Source: Folioceros fuciformis (taxonomy: Eukaryota; Anthocerotophyta; Anthocerotopsida; Anthocerotales). Taken from it: a stretch of DNA of 35,895 nt. The position numbers and the translations under genes were made by a program. The stretch covers positions 62,636 through 98,530 of the forward strand of contig JBNGIO010006223.1 of the NCBI GenBank assembly GCA_049999805.1. The letters run 5' to 3'. The notes beneath the pieces are model-generated. The model did no database searches and was not told the DNA's origin. It saw only the letters and a program-made list of their open reading frames with translations. Below, one piece after another: positions 1 through 10,949 of this stretch (positions are counted from its first letter, which is position 1; each line of letters starts with the position of its first letter).

Positions 1-881
1 CATCACCATTGTGCTGCATAAGGGGAATGGGGGTGCACCTGCACAGCTGCTTGTAGACCTCACCGCAGGATAAAAGACATTGTGTATGAATCGAAATGAA
101 GAAAAACATTGTGTCCCTTTCGATCCACAAAGAGGTTAGAGGTAGAGAAAAAAAATTGCTATACACACCTAGGGTTGCATGAGTCGCCCACTTGCCAACT
201 CGAGAAGTAGAGTAGAGGAATATTCCATAGATGCAACTGAATATTTGAGTATAAAATATATATTCCAACTTAAAAATATGAGTCTATAGTCCCTGTCCGC
301 ATTGATATTCCATATTTGCCTGACCTATAGTTGTTGTCAGAAATAAATATTACTTATGAATATTAAAATATTTAAAAATAACTTATTAAAAGTTCTTAAA
401 ACCTATTAAAAGACTTTTGGATGCATAAAGCCAAGTGCGTGCATGGTTTTAATTAATACAAACAATATATGTTGTGCAACCTTCTCTTAATAGTACATAT
501 TCAAATTGTTGTTAGAATGCTATCCATACATAACTCTTACAAAGTTATATTGGTTGTGTTTTGATTTGTTTGGTTTGTAGCTGGCCAAAATACGAGGCGA
601 GCATGGCCAAGTGACAGTTCGACATTGAAACCCTCCGCTAATGCGGGGGACCATGGGAATAAATGACAAGACATTGTGGCATCTAGGGAGAGTGGTTTAG
701 AGGTACCTAGTTGGGTATCTTGTTGTATCGGATACCCTACCCAAGTTCCCAGAATGAAAAACAATAACGACAAGTGGAAAAGGACAGCCCGAGGTGGTCA
801 AAGCATCATCAAATACACCAAAGCCGATACTTCGCATGATGTGAAAGCACAACAGCGTCTTCGTGAAAAGAGGATCGCACT
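1..881. other. AT-rich intergenic DNA, no gene seen
   Basis: This stretch lies downstream of IDI. It is AT-rich, especially around 240-520, with many short A/T runs and no reading frame that resembles a protein family. The two short open frames at 537-773 and 676-1125 have low-complexity, unstructured translations, and the second runs antisense through the last IDI exon. I see no RNA gene or repeat. The part next to IDI probably holds its 3' untranslated region. Confidence 0.6.
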
Positions 882-2433
882 CTACAACTTGTGGATACTC
901 AGATCCACTGCATCAGGTAGGGTGCCGTCTTCCAGCTTCTTCCACCAGCCGAAAAGAAAATTGTCCACGACAATACGGAACCAAGGTGACAGCTTGATAC
1001 CGTCCTCACCAGCATCTGCCTTTCTCACTAGCTCTAGCAACTGCTCCTTGTTCACAAACTGGACATCAGATACCTCATCTGGGTTAGGCTTTACCTCCAC
1101 ATCCCTTTTCAGGGCGAGAAGATAGTCCACTGGAGTCACGACAAGACACGTAATAAGCTCCTGGTAGAAAGGATGGTGCGCAAGGAACAAAGAACGACAA
1201 GCTGTGAGCATCTTACGTTCATGCTCTCCCCATTTTCCATCAGACGGAGCCTTGTACAGGATGCGTCCAAGAACAGTGAAATCGTCTACCGGAGCATCCT
1301 TAGCAACTATGCCAAGCTCGTCGAACAACTTCCTCTGAGCTGCATTTCTGACACCTGTCACCAACGACCCCAGATGAGAAAAATGCTCGACCAAACCCGC
1401 TGCACAATTGACTACCATGCAAACGACTGGAAACGTCAAGACCTAAATTGTTCTCCGCGATGAGCTCCGAATCCCGGTAGAGAGGGTGACTGCAGCATGT
1501 GTTCGTCCACACCTCAGGGAATGTCACCTTTGTGGCAGACCGTTTCTGCATGTGCGTTTTACAAAGGCTGTCAGGAAATTTCTTCAGAACCAGCGCCACA
1601 GCCTCAGCTTCATCACAGTACCTGGAGGAGCAGCTCGTTTTTGGAGTTGAAAAGAAAGACGCTGAAAGCCCGATGGAGAAGGTTTTCAGCTTCAATCTTC
1701 GCCATCAAGTGACCTGATCGCAAGCCAGAATTAGCCACGGAGCACCCAGATAAGAAAAACTGCTAGGTCAAGACACAGAACACCGGGAAGGGAACGCACA
1801 ATTGTACTTGGAGTCATGGCCGACAACATTGTCGTGCTCATCCACCAAGATGCACCTGCACGGCATTTTCGAGTACAATCCCTTACGTTCCCGAAGCCCT
1901 AGCTAGCCTGACATTCCGAAAAAGCAGGATCAAGCACCCGAACGCCCAGCACAAAACAATCGGCCGTGCAGACGAGGCCAGGCCAAGCCAACTCACTCGT
2001 CCTCGAACATGAGGCGCTGCTGCACCGCATCCATCACCTCCACTTCCGCCATCCCGGTCACAGACGACGCGAGCACTGGCGCAAACCGGGGCAAGTTCCG
2101 GGAGGGGGACGGGCTCCAGAGAGCGTCACAGCTGGGAGCAGGAAGGCGTCGGAAGGAGGGATGCTGCCGCAACGAAAGGCCACGCACAGATGAAGGCGCA
2201 GGAGATCGGCACAGGGAGGAGAGGCGTGCCGACCACCTGGAAGAGAGCGTCCCTATCGAGCCACAGGACATTCCTCGTCCTCTTACTCCTCCGCCTCCAG
2301 ATCCGGCAATCCCTGTCCAGTTCCTCGCATCCGCTACCACCCTGCGCCCAAGAGCTACGCTCCGCTCCAAGGACTCGGCTGCAACTGCGACGCGATAAAG
2401 GCCTCCATCGAGGTGCAGGAGCATTTCAGACAT
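882..2433 (-). CDS. IDI: Isopentenyl-diphosphate delta-isomerase, type I (6 exons)
   Basis: This enzyme interconverts isopentenyl and dimethylallyl diphosphate, feeding plastid and cytosolic/peroxisomal isoprenoid synthesis. The exons are 2433-1997, 1855-1800, 1713-1622, 1545-1443, 1354-1217 and 1129-882. All joins are GT-AG and in phase, giving 357 aa. Family motifs are intact: TNTCCSHPL with the catalytic Cys at about 212-213, the Nudix-like stretch around [13 protein letters not shown], and KWGEHELDY with the metal-binding and catalytic Glu at about 273-275. The first 120 or so residues are Arg/Ser/Pro-rich, as in a plastid transit peptide. The conserved part starts at [14 protein letters not shown], so an internal start could give a shorter non-plastid form. 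The C-terminus HKL is a PTS1-like peroxisomal signal seen in plant IDIs. The last intron (1216-1130) happens to stay open, so a naive reading frame runs straight through it. The start at 2433 is the longest option and is uncertain. Function is certain from the family. Confidence 0.93.
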
Positions 2434-2711
2434 GGCTCATCGTAAACGCACAATAGAGTCAGTACTCATGCCGCGTACTCACATGTACAGACTTATATCA
2501 CCTATATACATATGTAACACATGAAGCGTTGAAGCGGTTGGACATCAAGGACTGCACATTCAGCCATGTGTGAAAGGGACAGTGCGCTTGGAAGACGGTG
2601 AGCTAACCGCAGTCGTAAGGACCAGGAAACATCCTGCCAGAGACCGACATCGGGTTAGCTAGCCAGCTCGCGGTGGAATCTGAAAGCGGGAGGAAGGGAG
2701 CAGGCGGAGCC
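2434..2711. promoter_or_regulatory. Shared head-to-head promoter region of IDI and PSRP3
   Basis: Only 278 bp separate the two divergent start codons, so both promoters and both 5' leaders must lie here or inside the genes. An AT-rich patch at about 2490-2520, with several TATA-like hexamers such as TATATA, is the only obvious core-promoter candidate. Both products are plastid-linked, which would suit co-expression. That is inference. Confidence 0.45.
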
Positions 2712-3340
2712 ATGGCGTACTCCCTCGCGTGCTCTTCGATTTCGCCGTCGTCCGCGCTCAGCAGTCGCGTCTCGCTCTCCAGCGCGGGCGTGCCCGGTTT
2801 CAGGCCGGTCCGGGTTTGCATTGGCAGGAGAGAGGCAACAGCGCCAGCGGCGACGAGGGTTGCTCCCATCAGGGCCCAGGCGCAGGACAATGACGGCGCC
2901 ACTCCTGCCGCCGCGGGCCTCAAGAAGGTGAGCTGCCGCGGTTTGGATTGAATCTGCGCTTCCGCTCCAGGCCTTGCTCGCTGCTGATGCGGAATGTGAA
3001 TCTCCGGTGCTGGCGACGTTAGGGATGTTTCGTCATGCGCTAACTCGTGGTCCTGACGCTGTCGCAGAAGGGCAAGCCTGTGGTTGCCAAGCAGAGGGTG
3101 CTGTTGAGGTTTCTATGGCTGGAGAAGAATATCGGGATAGCTCTTGACCAGGAGATCCCGGGGCATGGGTGTGTGCCCCTCAGTCCCTACTTCTTCTGGC
3201 CGAGAAAGGATGCCTGGGAGGAGTTGAGAGCCAAGCTGGAAAGCAAGTCTTGGATCTCCAGGAAGAGGACAATCATTCTTCTCAATCAGGCTACGGACAT
3301 CATCAACTTGTGGCAGCAAAGTTCCTCCGCTTCCCAATGA
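2712..3340 (+). CDS. PSRP3: Plastid-specific 30S ribosomal protein 3 (PSRP3 / Ycf65 family, cS23)
   Basis: This is a chloroplast small-subunit ribosomal protein, nuclear-encoded in land plants and plastid-encoded (ycf65) in some algae. Exon 1 (2712-2927) and exon 2 (3068-3340) join in phase across a 140-bp GT-AG intron and encode 162 aa. The first 70 or so residues are Ser/Ala/Arg-rich without acidic residues at the start, as in a transit peptide. The mature part carries the family hallmarks [35 protein letters not shown] and the closing [14 protein letters not shown]. The length is normal for the plant family. It is divergently transcribed from IDI. No defect is visible. Confidence 0.93.
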
Positions 3341-4389
3341 GTTCCCCCTCTTCCCATGGGCCTGGCCAGATGTCACCCATTCTTTTTATCACAGCCCGTT
3401 CTTGAGGTCATTTTCTAAGATTTTGGGCTTGCGTTTGGTCTGCCGAGGCAGTGCTGAAACGATGGCACCGCTTGTGCTCCCCATCCTTGTATGTATTGTC
3501 ATCTCCAAGCCTGGATGCACGTCTCTACGAAACAAGTGTACACTTTTGAGATGTAGCTCCGCAAGAACTAGCCTATCGCCTGCCACATCATTCGGGTCGC
3601 ACAGAATGGATCATGCGTAGAGGATGCGCGGTTGAACTAGAGACAGTGCGCATGTTGTTGTTCCATCCTAGGAGAGTGAAAGCCCAAAGCCAAATGGAGC
3701 AAACCGATGGGGGAGCTGTTGCACCGACATATTGGGAGAGCTGCCCGCTGCACTCCCGATTAACTTCAACTGACACGAGGTTCACCACGGGATACCCCGG
3801 CCGACCATAGAGCCCTGTGATTTGGTCCGGCAAGGTATGGAAGCATGAGAAACTACCCATGCAAACGACGAAGCTGGTGCTCAAGTATGTACGTGGAATA
3901 ATCAGACACTACATGTGTATATGCTCGTCACCTCCTAGGGACCAATGCGGGAACGCTATGAGTTAAGCCATTCAATGTTAAGAACTTGGAATAAATACAT
4001 GGCAACATGACTCAAAAAACTTTTGTGCCGCAACTCTGCAGCGGTTAAGACCTAAGGATAGTAAAGTGAAGCTTACTCACGGCAACATCCAGGAGCAAGG
4101 AACTTCGGTGAGGGTCTCAAAACAAGAGCCTCGACCTTCCATAAGGCGCTTTTCAATCTCTGGATGGTAAACCAGAAAATTGTGAAGATAGAATAACCGT
4201 GGGAAGACAACTACACCAGCAATCAGTGACGACATTTGAAAGCGTATCTCACCAATACGTCACATCGTACGGGCTATCGAAACCACGAGGGAATCACATA
4301 ATTACCTTAATTAGAACCGAAGGTGCTGCAACCTAGTGCCCATAAGCACTGATAGCCCTGCATTAGCTGTTTCTGGGTCCGCGTGGCCC
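3341..4389. other. Intergenic region between convergent genes, with one possible extra exon
   Basis: The left half should contain the 3' untranslated region of PSRP3. The open frames here (3402-3620, 3588-3884, 3613-3810) have no recognisable content. On the minus strand, about 4214-4081, a stretch lies between an AG acceptor and a GTGAGT donor. It stays open and reads like real protein (YLHNFLVYHPEIEKRLMEG followed by a Cys/Glu-containing tail). It may be a downstream or alternative exon of the RRM-like gene to its right, but I could not connect it in phase. Confidence 0.35.
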
Positions 4390-5977
4390 TCAAGGCACGA
4401 CACGACTATCACCTGCAGATTGATCTCTTTGCTGCCTTTCCCTAAGTCTCTGTTGTTCTGCCTCGATTGTTCTTTTCCTCTCTTCCTCTTCCTGGACGCG
4501 ACGTCTCGAAAAGGTCTGACACTTTTCTTTGTACTCTTTGTAACGACGCAGCGAGCTCAAGACAAACTTGTATTCCCTTTCCTTGAAAGCTGTAAACCAT
4601 CGTAATGGACTAGTAGCAGCTCTTTCCTGTGAAAGAGATGATTTCGTCTGACAAGAAGAAGACAGAATTCAGGCTTACAGTACTATTTAGATGATCAGCT
4701 AAGGCTGAAAGCTGGTGTTGCCCTCCTACCAAATCAGAGAGTCAAATGAGAGAGAAGTGCTAGTGGGACTTAACAAGCGGTGCATCCGTGACTTACATCA
4801 AATTGTGCCCTAGCAGCATGGGCTATCTGCTTCTTTACTTCGTCTGTTTCTTCCGCCCTGCTTACAAGCCAAGGCCTGAAACACAATCCAAGGAAGAACA
4901 TAAGAGACTTTCAGTCTAGAAAATAATGGCAGTCCAAAGACACCTCATTAAGTTCATGGCTCCCAAGGGGTGATACCTAAACATACTAGAGGCAACCAGG
5001 CAAGTATCAGCTGTCAGCAGATTACAAGCAGCTGCTGCAGATGACGAGTCCCTGAAAACAATAAATCCAGAAGCACCTTCCTCATCTTCAACAGGAGGCA
5101 ATAAGAGGACCGTGCCCACTTTGTCAAACATGGATTGCAAAAAGATTCTAGCCTCGTGCGGAGCCAAGCCCGTCTCCACGTTCTCTATCCTCAACACAGA
5201 ATCCATTGGCCATGAACCCGAGCGTAAGGAGTCCCTTTCTGCTGGTGTATCTTCTATAGGGACACTTTGCTCAGGTCCTCTTGATCTCCTTCCCCTACTA
5301 AACCTGGTTTGACGTTGATCTCGGGGCTCAGGCACAACTCTTCCGGACCCACCATGAACATCACCTCCCTGAACATCTGCTGCTACTCCTGCAGGAGCAG
5401 ATGCTGTCACCAAAATTTTCTGCTGCCCATCCCGGTGAGCTTGGGGCTCGGGTGCAACTCCTGCGGTCTCACCGTGAGCATTACCTTCCCGAACATCTGC
5501 TCTTAACCCAGCTGGAGAGGATGCCAGTACCAATGCTTCGTGCTGCACGTGTTGGTGAGCTTGGGGTTGAGGCACAACTCCTCCGGATGCACCATCAACA
5601 TCACCTTCCCAAACATCTGCTGCTAACCCAGCTGGCGAAGAAGCTGCTCCTGATGCTTTCTCAAGCATCTCTCGGACGTGAGGATCGGACAGCCTGAGCC
5701 TCAGGCGTGTGTCAAAGCATAGGGCCTTGCCACCCGGCCTTCTTTCCACAGAGACTCCACGAAGGTCCTCAGGGCCCACTGCTAATGTCCACACCTTCAC
5801 AGGTCTGGCAGGTTCAGGCCCCCTTTGAACGTGAGGTGCAGATGATATCAGTTTCCTGCCTGGTTGGTGCTGAGCGGCACCATTTCCAACGTGCGGACCT
5901 GGAGAGGCACCACGCTCATGGTCATCGTCAGCCTGTGCATGCTCGGTCTGACTGTCATCCAGCTCGTTGGTAGCCAT
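4390..5977 (-). CDS. Repeat-containing protein with RRM-like domain and charged helical C-terminus
   Basis: I do not recognise this gene by name. The proposed exons are 5977-4977, 4875-4797 and 4647-4390 (GT-AG, in phase), giving 445 aa. From the N-terminus there is an acidic then Gly/Pro-rich region (1-60) and a folded-looking stretch starting RPVKVWTLAVGPEDLRG (58-110). Next come three tandem 40-residue repeats starting SSPAG/SAPAG with A-DV-G-VHG (about 111-220) and an Arg-rich linker. An RRM-like domain follows (258-330: SVLRIENV, GTVLLLPP, GFIVFRD). The tail is Lys/Glu/Arg-rich and likely helical, containing WFTAFKEREYKF and a long EEEERKR segment. RRM followed by helices suggests an RNA-binding nuclear protein. 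A link to plant BAH-RRM proteins such as ASI1/IBM2 is only a guess. The ATG at 5977 was chosen because the frame upstream has no other ATG; a 5' exon may be missing. A donor-like GTGATA near 4424 allows an alternative end. Confidence 0.6.
5318..5647 (-). repeat. In-frame 120-bp tandem repeat (2.75 copies) inside the RRM-like gene
   Basis: The coding strand repeats with an exact 120-nt (40-codon) period, starting at residues about 111, 151 and 191 of the proposed protein. Units share the pattern S-S/A-P-A-G, A-A/R-D-V, G-N/D-V/A-H/D-G, V-P-E/Q-P. The copies have diverged by substitutions but keep length and frame. That points to selection on the protein or a fairly recent expansion. Confidence 0.85.
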
Positions 5978-8218
5978 CACTTGGATTCTGGTGGTAACTG
6001 CGCTCAAAAGCAGCAGCAGTTTCAAGTGGCGGCGATGGCACCCTGCAACTGGCAGCAGGCAACTCCGCCCTCTTCAGCTTGTCGGGCCATTCACGCCACG
6101 TGCCGACGTAGACTTTCCATGTTGCATGTTTCCGTTGGTGTGCAAACCTTCTTCTCCCTACCTGCGAAAGCACGATGAGCAAAAAAGTACGCAAGCGCTG
6201 CTAACAAGGCTTATAAGAGCAAACCAGAAATCGACCCATCACCTACTTAACCCGAAGCGAACAAACAACTTCTCCTGACGTTGAGAACTCCGGATGAGCA
6301 CACACACCAGCTGTCCCTGCGCTCAGGTGACCAAACCGTGAAGCATGGAAATCGGATGAAATGAGTTGCCCACCCTCCCGAAGACGTCTTGGAGCGTGTG
6401 CAAAGACACACCAGTTCAGGGCCCTGAAACCCCTAGAAGTCCAGAATCAGTAAGTTCCTCCTTCCCGCCAACTTGAGGCTCCACTTGTTCCATTCTCGAT
6501 CGTCCGTCCCTGAACTCGCCTAGAACAAGCAGGTGGACGTCCTCAGCAGAGAAATCCTTGCGACTGAGCACCATCCACGGGTGTGCCAGCGTGGACGGCG
6601 GGAAGAGGGCTGCAACAGGCCACCGCAAGGCAGGCCCAATTGCCACAGAAGCAGCTGAGCATGAAGGGGCCAAAGTTGGTGTCAGCAGCGAGGACCTAAG
6701 CACGCAAATGCGAGTAGCAGAGTGGGCAAACAGTGGACGTAGGAAGTTCGGCCGGCATGGCAGCAGGGAGGTGTGAAAGATGGGCACTTGTTACAAACCT
6801 GGAAAGGGAAGCGGTTGTCCAGTACATGAGCCGCGCCGCGGGTGGTGCTGGGCCTTAGGATTCCCGATAACTTGTCCGAATAGTGCAGAGAAACGCGAGG
6901 GAGTGCTGGACGGTTGGGACCCGGTCGGTAGAATTCCCTGGATGTTGCACTCCGTTGCGTTGGGCAGGAGTGGGAGGCTCATTACGGTACGCTTCAGTAG
7001 CAGTGCCCTGCTGACGGATCGTTTCCCGCGTTCGGCCTTCCTCGGACAGGGAAGCAAAGCAGCCCATGGTTTTGTTTCCAGGCAGCCTCCTCTCTTCACC
7101 TCACCTCACGTAAATCAACGATGGATCGTTCAAGTTAGCTACTTTACACATACTGTATCTCTTGCTGTCTCCGTTAAAAGACCGTGCAGGCTTGTCACGA
7201 AGAATTTGGGGCCCGGGTGAGTGGGAGCCGCAAGCTTGTTTCCTCATGTCAAATCAGCGGCGCCGCCAGCAGCCTAAGGGAGAGCAGTGCGTATGCCAGA
7301 GGCAGTGAGGCCGACGCAGCGCTGCCTCGAGGATCTTTGCTGCGTCTTGTGCGTCGCGTTGTGCGAGGAGAGGGAGAGGGAGCGAGGCGAGGGAGTGGCA
7401 AATCTCGGTCGCCCTGGGTGTGGCGCAGCCTGCTAGCGCAAGCATGCCAGCATTTATGCAGCGGCCGGACTCTGCACCCAGCCAGCGCAGTCACAGGCGC
7501 AGTCACAGTCACAGGCACAGGCACAAGCCGAAAAGGGTCTTGAAACAACACTAGAGCTGGCCCAGCGCAAGGATCGCGTGCTTTCTTGGTCGGGACCCCA
7601 GCCTCCGGAAGCTCTTCACCCGGCACCCTCTCGCCCGTCCGCAACGCATCAGCCGATCGTCCCTCCTTGCTTTGCTTCAAAGGGAAGAATCCCAAGAATC
7701 TTGACTGACTGGGTCCCCCGTACACTGTACGCATCAGATCTGAAACGACAGGGCGGCAGTCGATTCAACACGCTGAATTTTTCGGCATTCAGTCTGAATA
7801 CAATCCTGGAGTCCGGAGTCCATCCTGGAGTCTTCTTGTTTTCCTCTCTCTTTCGACTCGGATAGATAGCCTATTGAAAAGCACCAACAATCATATGCGT
7901 ATGTGTGCATATTGTGCAGGGGATGCATACACACACCATTCCAGTACTGCAAGTCGACAGCATTTAAGGTTCTCGATCATGGTTAAAAAGTTCAATGGAG
8001 CTTTGCAACTTGCAATGGCAATGTTTCGAGGATGCATCACAGCTTGAAACGGAACAAGCTTGCAGAGTCTGCATGCATGAAACGGAGGCAGCCGCAGCAT
8101 TGTACAGTACAGTGCAGTAGCAAGCAGTTCCACGAGTACTGTAGTTGGGATGTGCGAATTACTTTATCATGTATTTGCAACCCATGTATACGTATCCTCC
8201 ATGAGCATGGGCCCATGG
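5978..8218. other. 2.2 kb without a firm gene; weak minus-strand coding traces
   Basis: I see no complete gene. Two minus-strand stretches read as plausible protein and could be 5' exons of the RRM-like gene or remnants. One is about 6150-5985, with WKVYVGTWREWPDKLKRAE, which overlaps the start of the RRM-like gene in another frame. The other is about 6600-6420, with HPWMVLSRKDFSAEDVHLL. A CA-rich imperfect repeat (CAGTCACAGGC-type units) lies at about 7487-7530, and Gly/Arg-coding GA-rich tracts at 7360-7400. The remainder shows nothing I can name. Confidence 0.4.
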
Positions 8219-10949
8219 TCATAGAGGAATGACATAGACCCCATATGTCACTCCATAATGCTCGGGCTCTCGTCTATAACGTCCGGTCAGGCATATGAAG
8301 CTCCTTATCCGTTGTGTGCTGAACACAAAAGCCATGGTCGCTGTGAAGCCCAGAATGAAGCCAATACTCAGTGCTACATCTGACATAACCGGATCCGAGT
8401 GGTCAGATTCCTCTCCGAAATTGTGGCTATTATTTCCTTCAGTCCCTGACCCTCCTGATTTAATTGAGCAAAGCGGTAGTGGAGGACCACAGAGTCCAGC
8501 ATTTCCCGGCACAAAAGAAGAGCTGTCGAGACTACCAAATTGCCCGCCCGTGGGAATTGGGCCTGACAGATTATTCCACGAAACGTTGAACAAACTCATG
8601 AAATTTAGATTTGACAGGGTGGACGGAATGTTACCGGACAGCTGGTTGTGGCTCAAATCCAGGATCTCTATCATACGTAGCTGCCCTAACCTCTTCGGAA
8701 TTGGCCCATCAAGCTCGTTGTGGGAAAGGTCCAAAAATCTCATTCCAATGAGAACGCCAATTTCTTCTGGGATGGAACCCTGTAGATGGTTAGATGACAA
8801 GTCGAACGCTGTATTTGCCTTCAGGAGATACTGGAGTGGCTTCCCACTTAAGGGAAGACGTAGGTCTTCATATATAGTAAACTTTCCAACATCTTTGTCC
8901 ACCGTTGCATTTTGGAAACCTTTCAGGCCACTGAAAATCTCGATTGGAATGGTTCCAGTGAAAGAGTTTATTGGACAGCACCAGTGCCTGCAGCTGAGGC
9001 AACATTCCCAGCCAGTTCGGGACGGCCCCACTGAGATTGTTGCTTCCGAGATTCAACACGCGCAGATCCACAAGCTGCTGTAGCTCTAGGGGAATGCTTC
9101 CATTTAGCTGGTTCTCATGCATGTCTAAAATAACCAGGCCCGTGCAATTGCCCAAACTGGATGGTATACGACCAGACAAAGCATTTGATTGTATGATCAA
9201 AGTGCGTAGGCTCTTTGCGTTTCCTATACTCTCTGGAATGGGGCCTGGCATTGGGGTTGACACGACAAGCATTAGGAAGAGACTCTGAAGAGTCCCTGGA
9301 AGCAATATAATGATTAAATAAAGTTTGCAGTGTGCACGAACGGGGCAAGAGCAGATGTTACAGCACCTTCCACTTGGCTTTCTTGGAGAACGAACCTCTG
9401 CAGCGAACTCATATTTTCAAACAGCTTCCTTGGGATGAATCCGTATAGCCCAGAGGAAGACATCTCAAAATCTGTGAGGTGTGTCAACTTGGCAAAGTCT
9501 TCAGGAATGGAACCCTGTAGATTGCTTCCCCCGAGATGCAGTATTTGAAGGTCGGAGAGACTGACCAGGGAAGCCGGAAGAAGGCCTTCAAAGCTATTGT
9601 TGTTCAACTGGAGATTTTGCAACCTTGTCATGTTCCCAAACATATCGGGGATGGGTCCCGACAGGTTGTTATAGCTCAGATCCAACACTACAAGCTCCTG
9701 AAGCTGCTGAAAGCTGGTTGGTATGATACCAGTGAAGTTGTTCCTCGTAAGCCACAACTTGGTGAGTGGTAACCCTCCCAAGACGGAGGGCAGCATCCCA
9801 TTCAAATAGTTGTAGGGAACCTCTAATACGGATAGGCTCGATAGATTGGCGAACCAGTCAGGGATTGGTCCAGTGAAGTTGTTGCCGAAAAAGTGGAGCT
9901 CCGAAAGGGCGGTCATCTTGCTGATGCCTTCTGGCAGAGGCCCTGTGAACTCATTTACGCTTAACTCGAGAAACACCAAGATGACAAGCCTCTGTATGCT
10001 GGGCGGGATGCTGCCAGACAACCTGTTGGAGCGCAAATCCAAGTGTGTCAAAGAGGTAATATTGCTAACTGCTTCTAGGGTGATGGTTCCACTAGTGTTG
10101 AATGTGCTCTCTCCTAATGCTAGAAGGTATAACCTTGAAAGTCTGGACAATGACGTGGGGAATGGCCCACTTATGTTGTTCCACCCCAGATCCAGATACT
10201 CAAGGTTGCTGCAGTCGCCGATCTCGCTGGGAATCGGCCCTTCCAATCCACGGTGTTGAGATTGGTAGCCGTACCATTCTATGATTGCAAGATTTTTTAA
10301 CTGGCCAATGCTTGATGGAATCTGACCCCCGAGTTCACCGTTTCCTCCCAAGCTAAGTACTGTCAAGTTAGAACAATCCCCTATAGATGCAGGGAGGGAT
10401 CCGTTGAGCTGGTTGAATCCAAGTTCCAAGTACTGCAAGTTTTTGAGCATGCCAAGCTCGGCAGGAATGATCCCCGTCAGCTGGTTGTCCGACAATGAAA
10501 GCTGGACCACGTTCTGTAGGCCACCAATCGCAGGATGGATGGAACCGCTGAGCTGTTGGCCTGCCAACAACAAAGAAACCACTGTCCAAGTGCTGCCTGC
10601 CCAACCGCACTGGACACCGACCCAGTTGCAAGCAGCCCCAGCGTTGTCCTTTGTCCATTTCGCAAGGACACGTGATGCCTTGCTTAAAATCCAGCAGAAT
10701 GGACACCTCTGTTGCGTTCGAAGGCGCGTCATAGACATCTTGCAGCTTCCTTCCTTGGGTGGTGCGGTGAGCAGTGCAACAAGACGTATGAGCGTCGGCA
10801 AGTCTATTTGTGTGCTTGTGCGTGCCATTCCACCTACTTAGCTTGAACTGAGGTGACGACGCGAACGATGAAGCACAGACTCCTGGAGCGCCGACACCGA
10901 GATGCCGACACAAGATCCCCGCAACGAGAAGCAGCGGCAGCACCCCCAT
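8219..10949 (-). pseudogene. Leucine-rich-repeat receptor-like protein, frameshifted
   Basis: The parent would be a cell-surface LRR receptor-like protein without a kinase. It starts with a hydrophobic signal peptide (MGVLPLLLVAGIL) and an LRR N-cap region (LLDFKQGI, ACNWVGVQC). About 20 plant-type LRRs follow (LxxLxLxxNxLxGxIP), then the C-cap PGNAGLCGPPLPLC, an acidic juxtamembrane stretch, one membrane span (VALSIGFILGFTATMAFVF) and a short cytoplasmic tail ending at 8219. No kinase domain follows. The frame changes at least three times. One extra base near 10672 separates FKQGIT from VLAKWTKDN. There is a disruption with stops near 9310-9330. One extra A near 8975 lies between LVLSN and NSFTGTIP. 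There may be further small losses near 9265. No introns fit these breaks. It is either a decayed gene or an assembly with indel errors, since one break sits in an A run. The order of motifs is otherwise complete. Confidence 0.85.

Noticed and set aside
1216-1620. Apparent frameshift in IDI between neighbouring open frames
   Set aside because: The frame change is explained by introns. Reading five A bases at 1638-1642 gives [10 protein letters not shown] in frame, so the gene is intact.
4690-4738. Extra exon of the RRM-like gene (GQHQLSALADHLNS)
   Set aside because: It is open and protein-like, but its phase does not match the preceding exon. Skipping it keeps the frame, so it was left in the intron.
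7249-7734. 161-codon minus-strand open frame
   Set aside because: Low-complexity Arg/Pro/Val translation over a CA-repeat, with no family resemblance and no splice support.
8295-9083. 262-codon plus-strand open frame opposite the LRR gene
   Set aside because: Antisense of LRR repeats; the repetitive leucine-rich frame leaves the opposite strand open by base composition.
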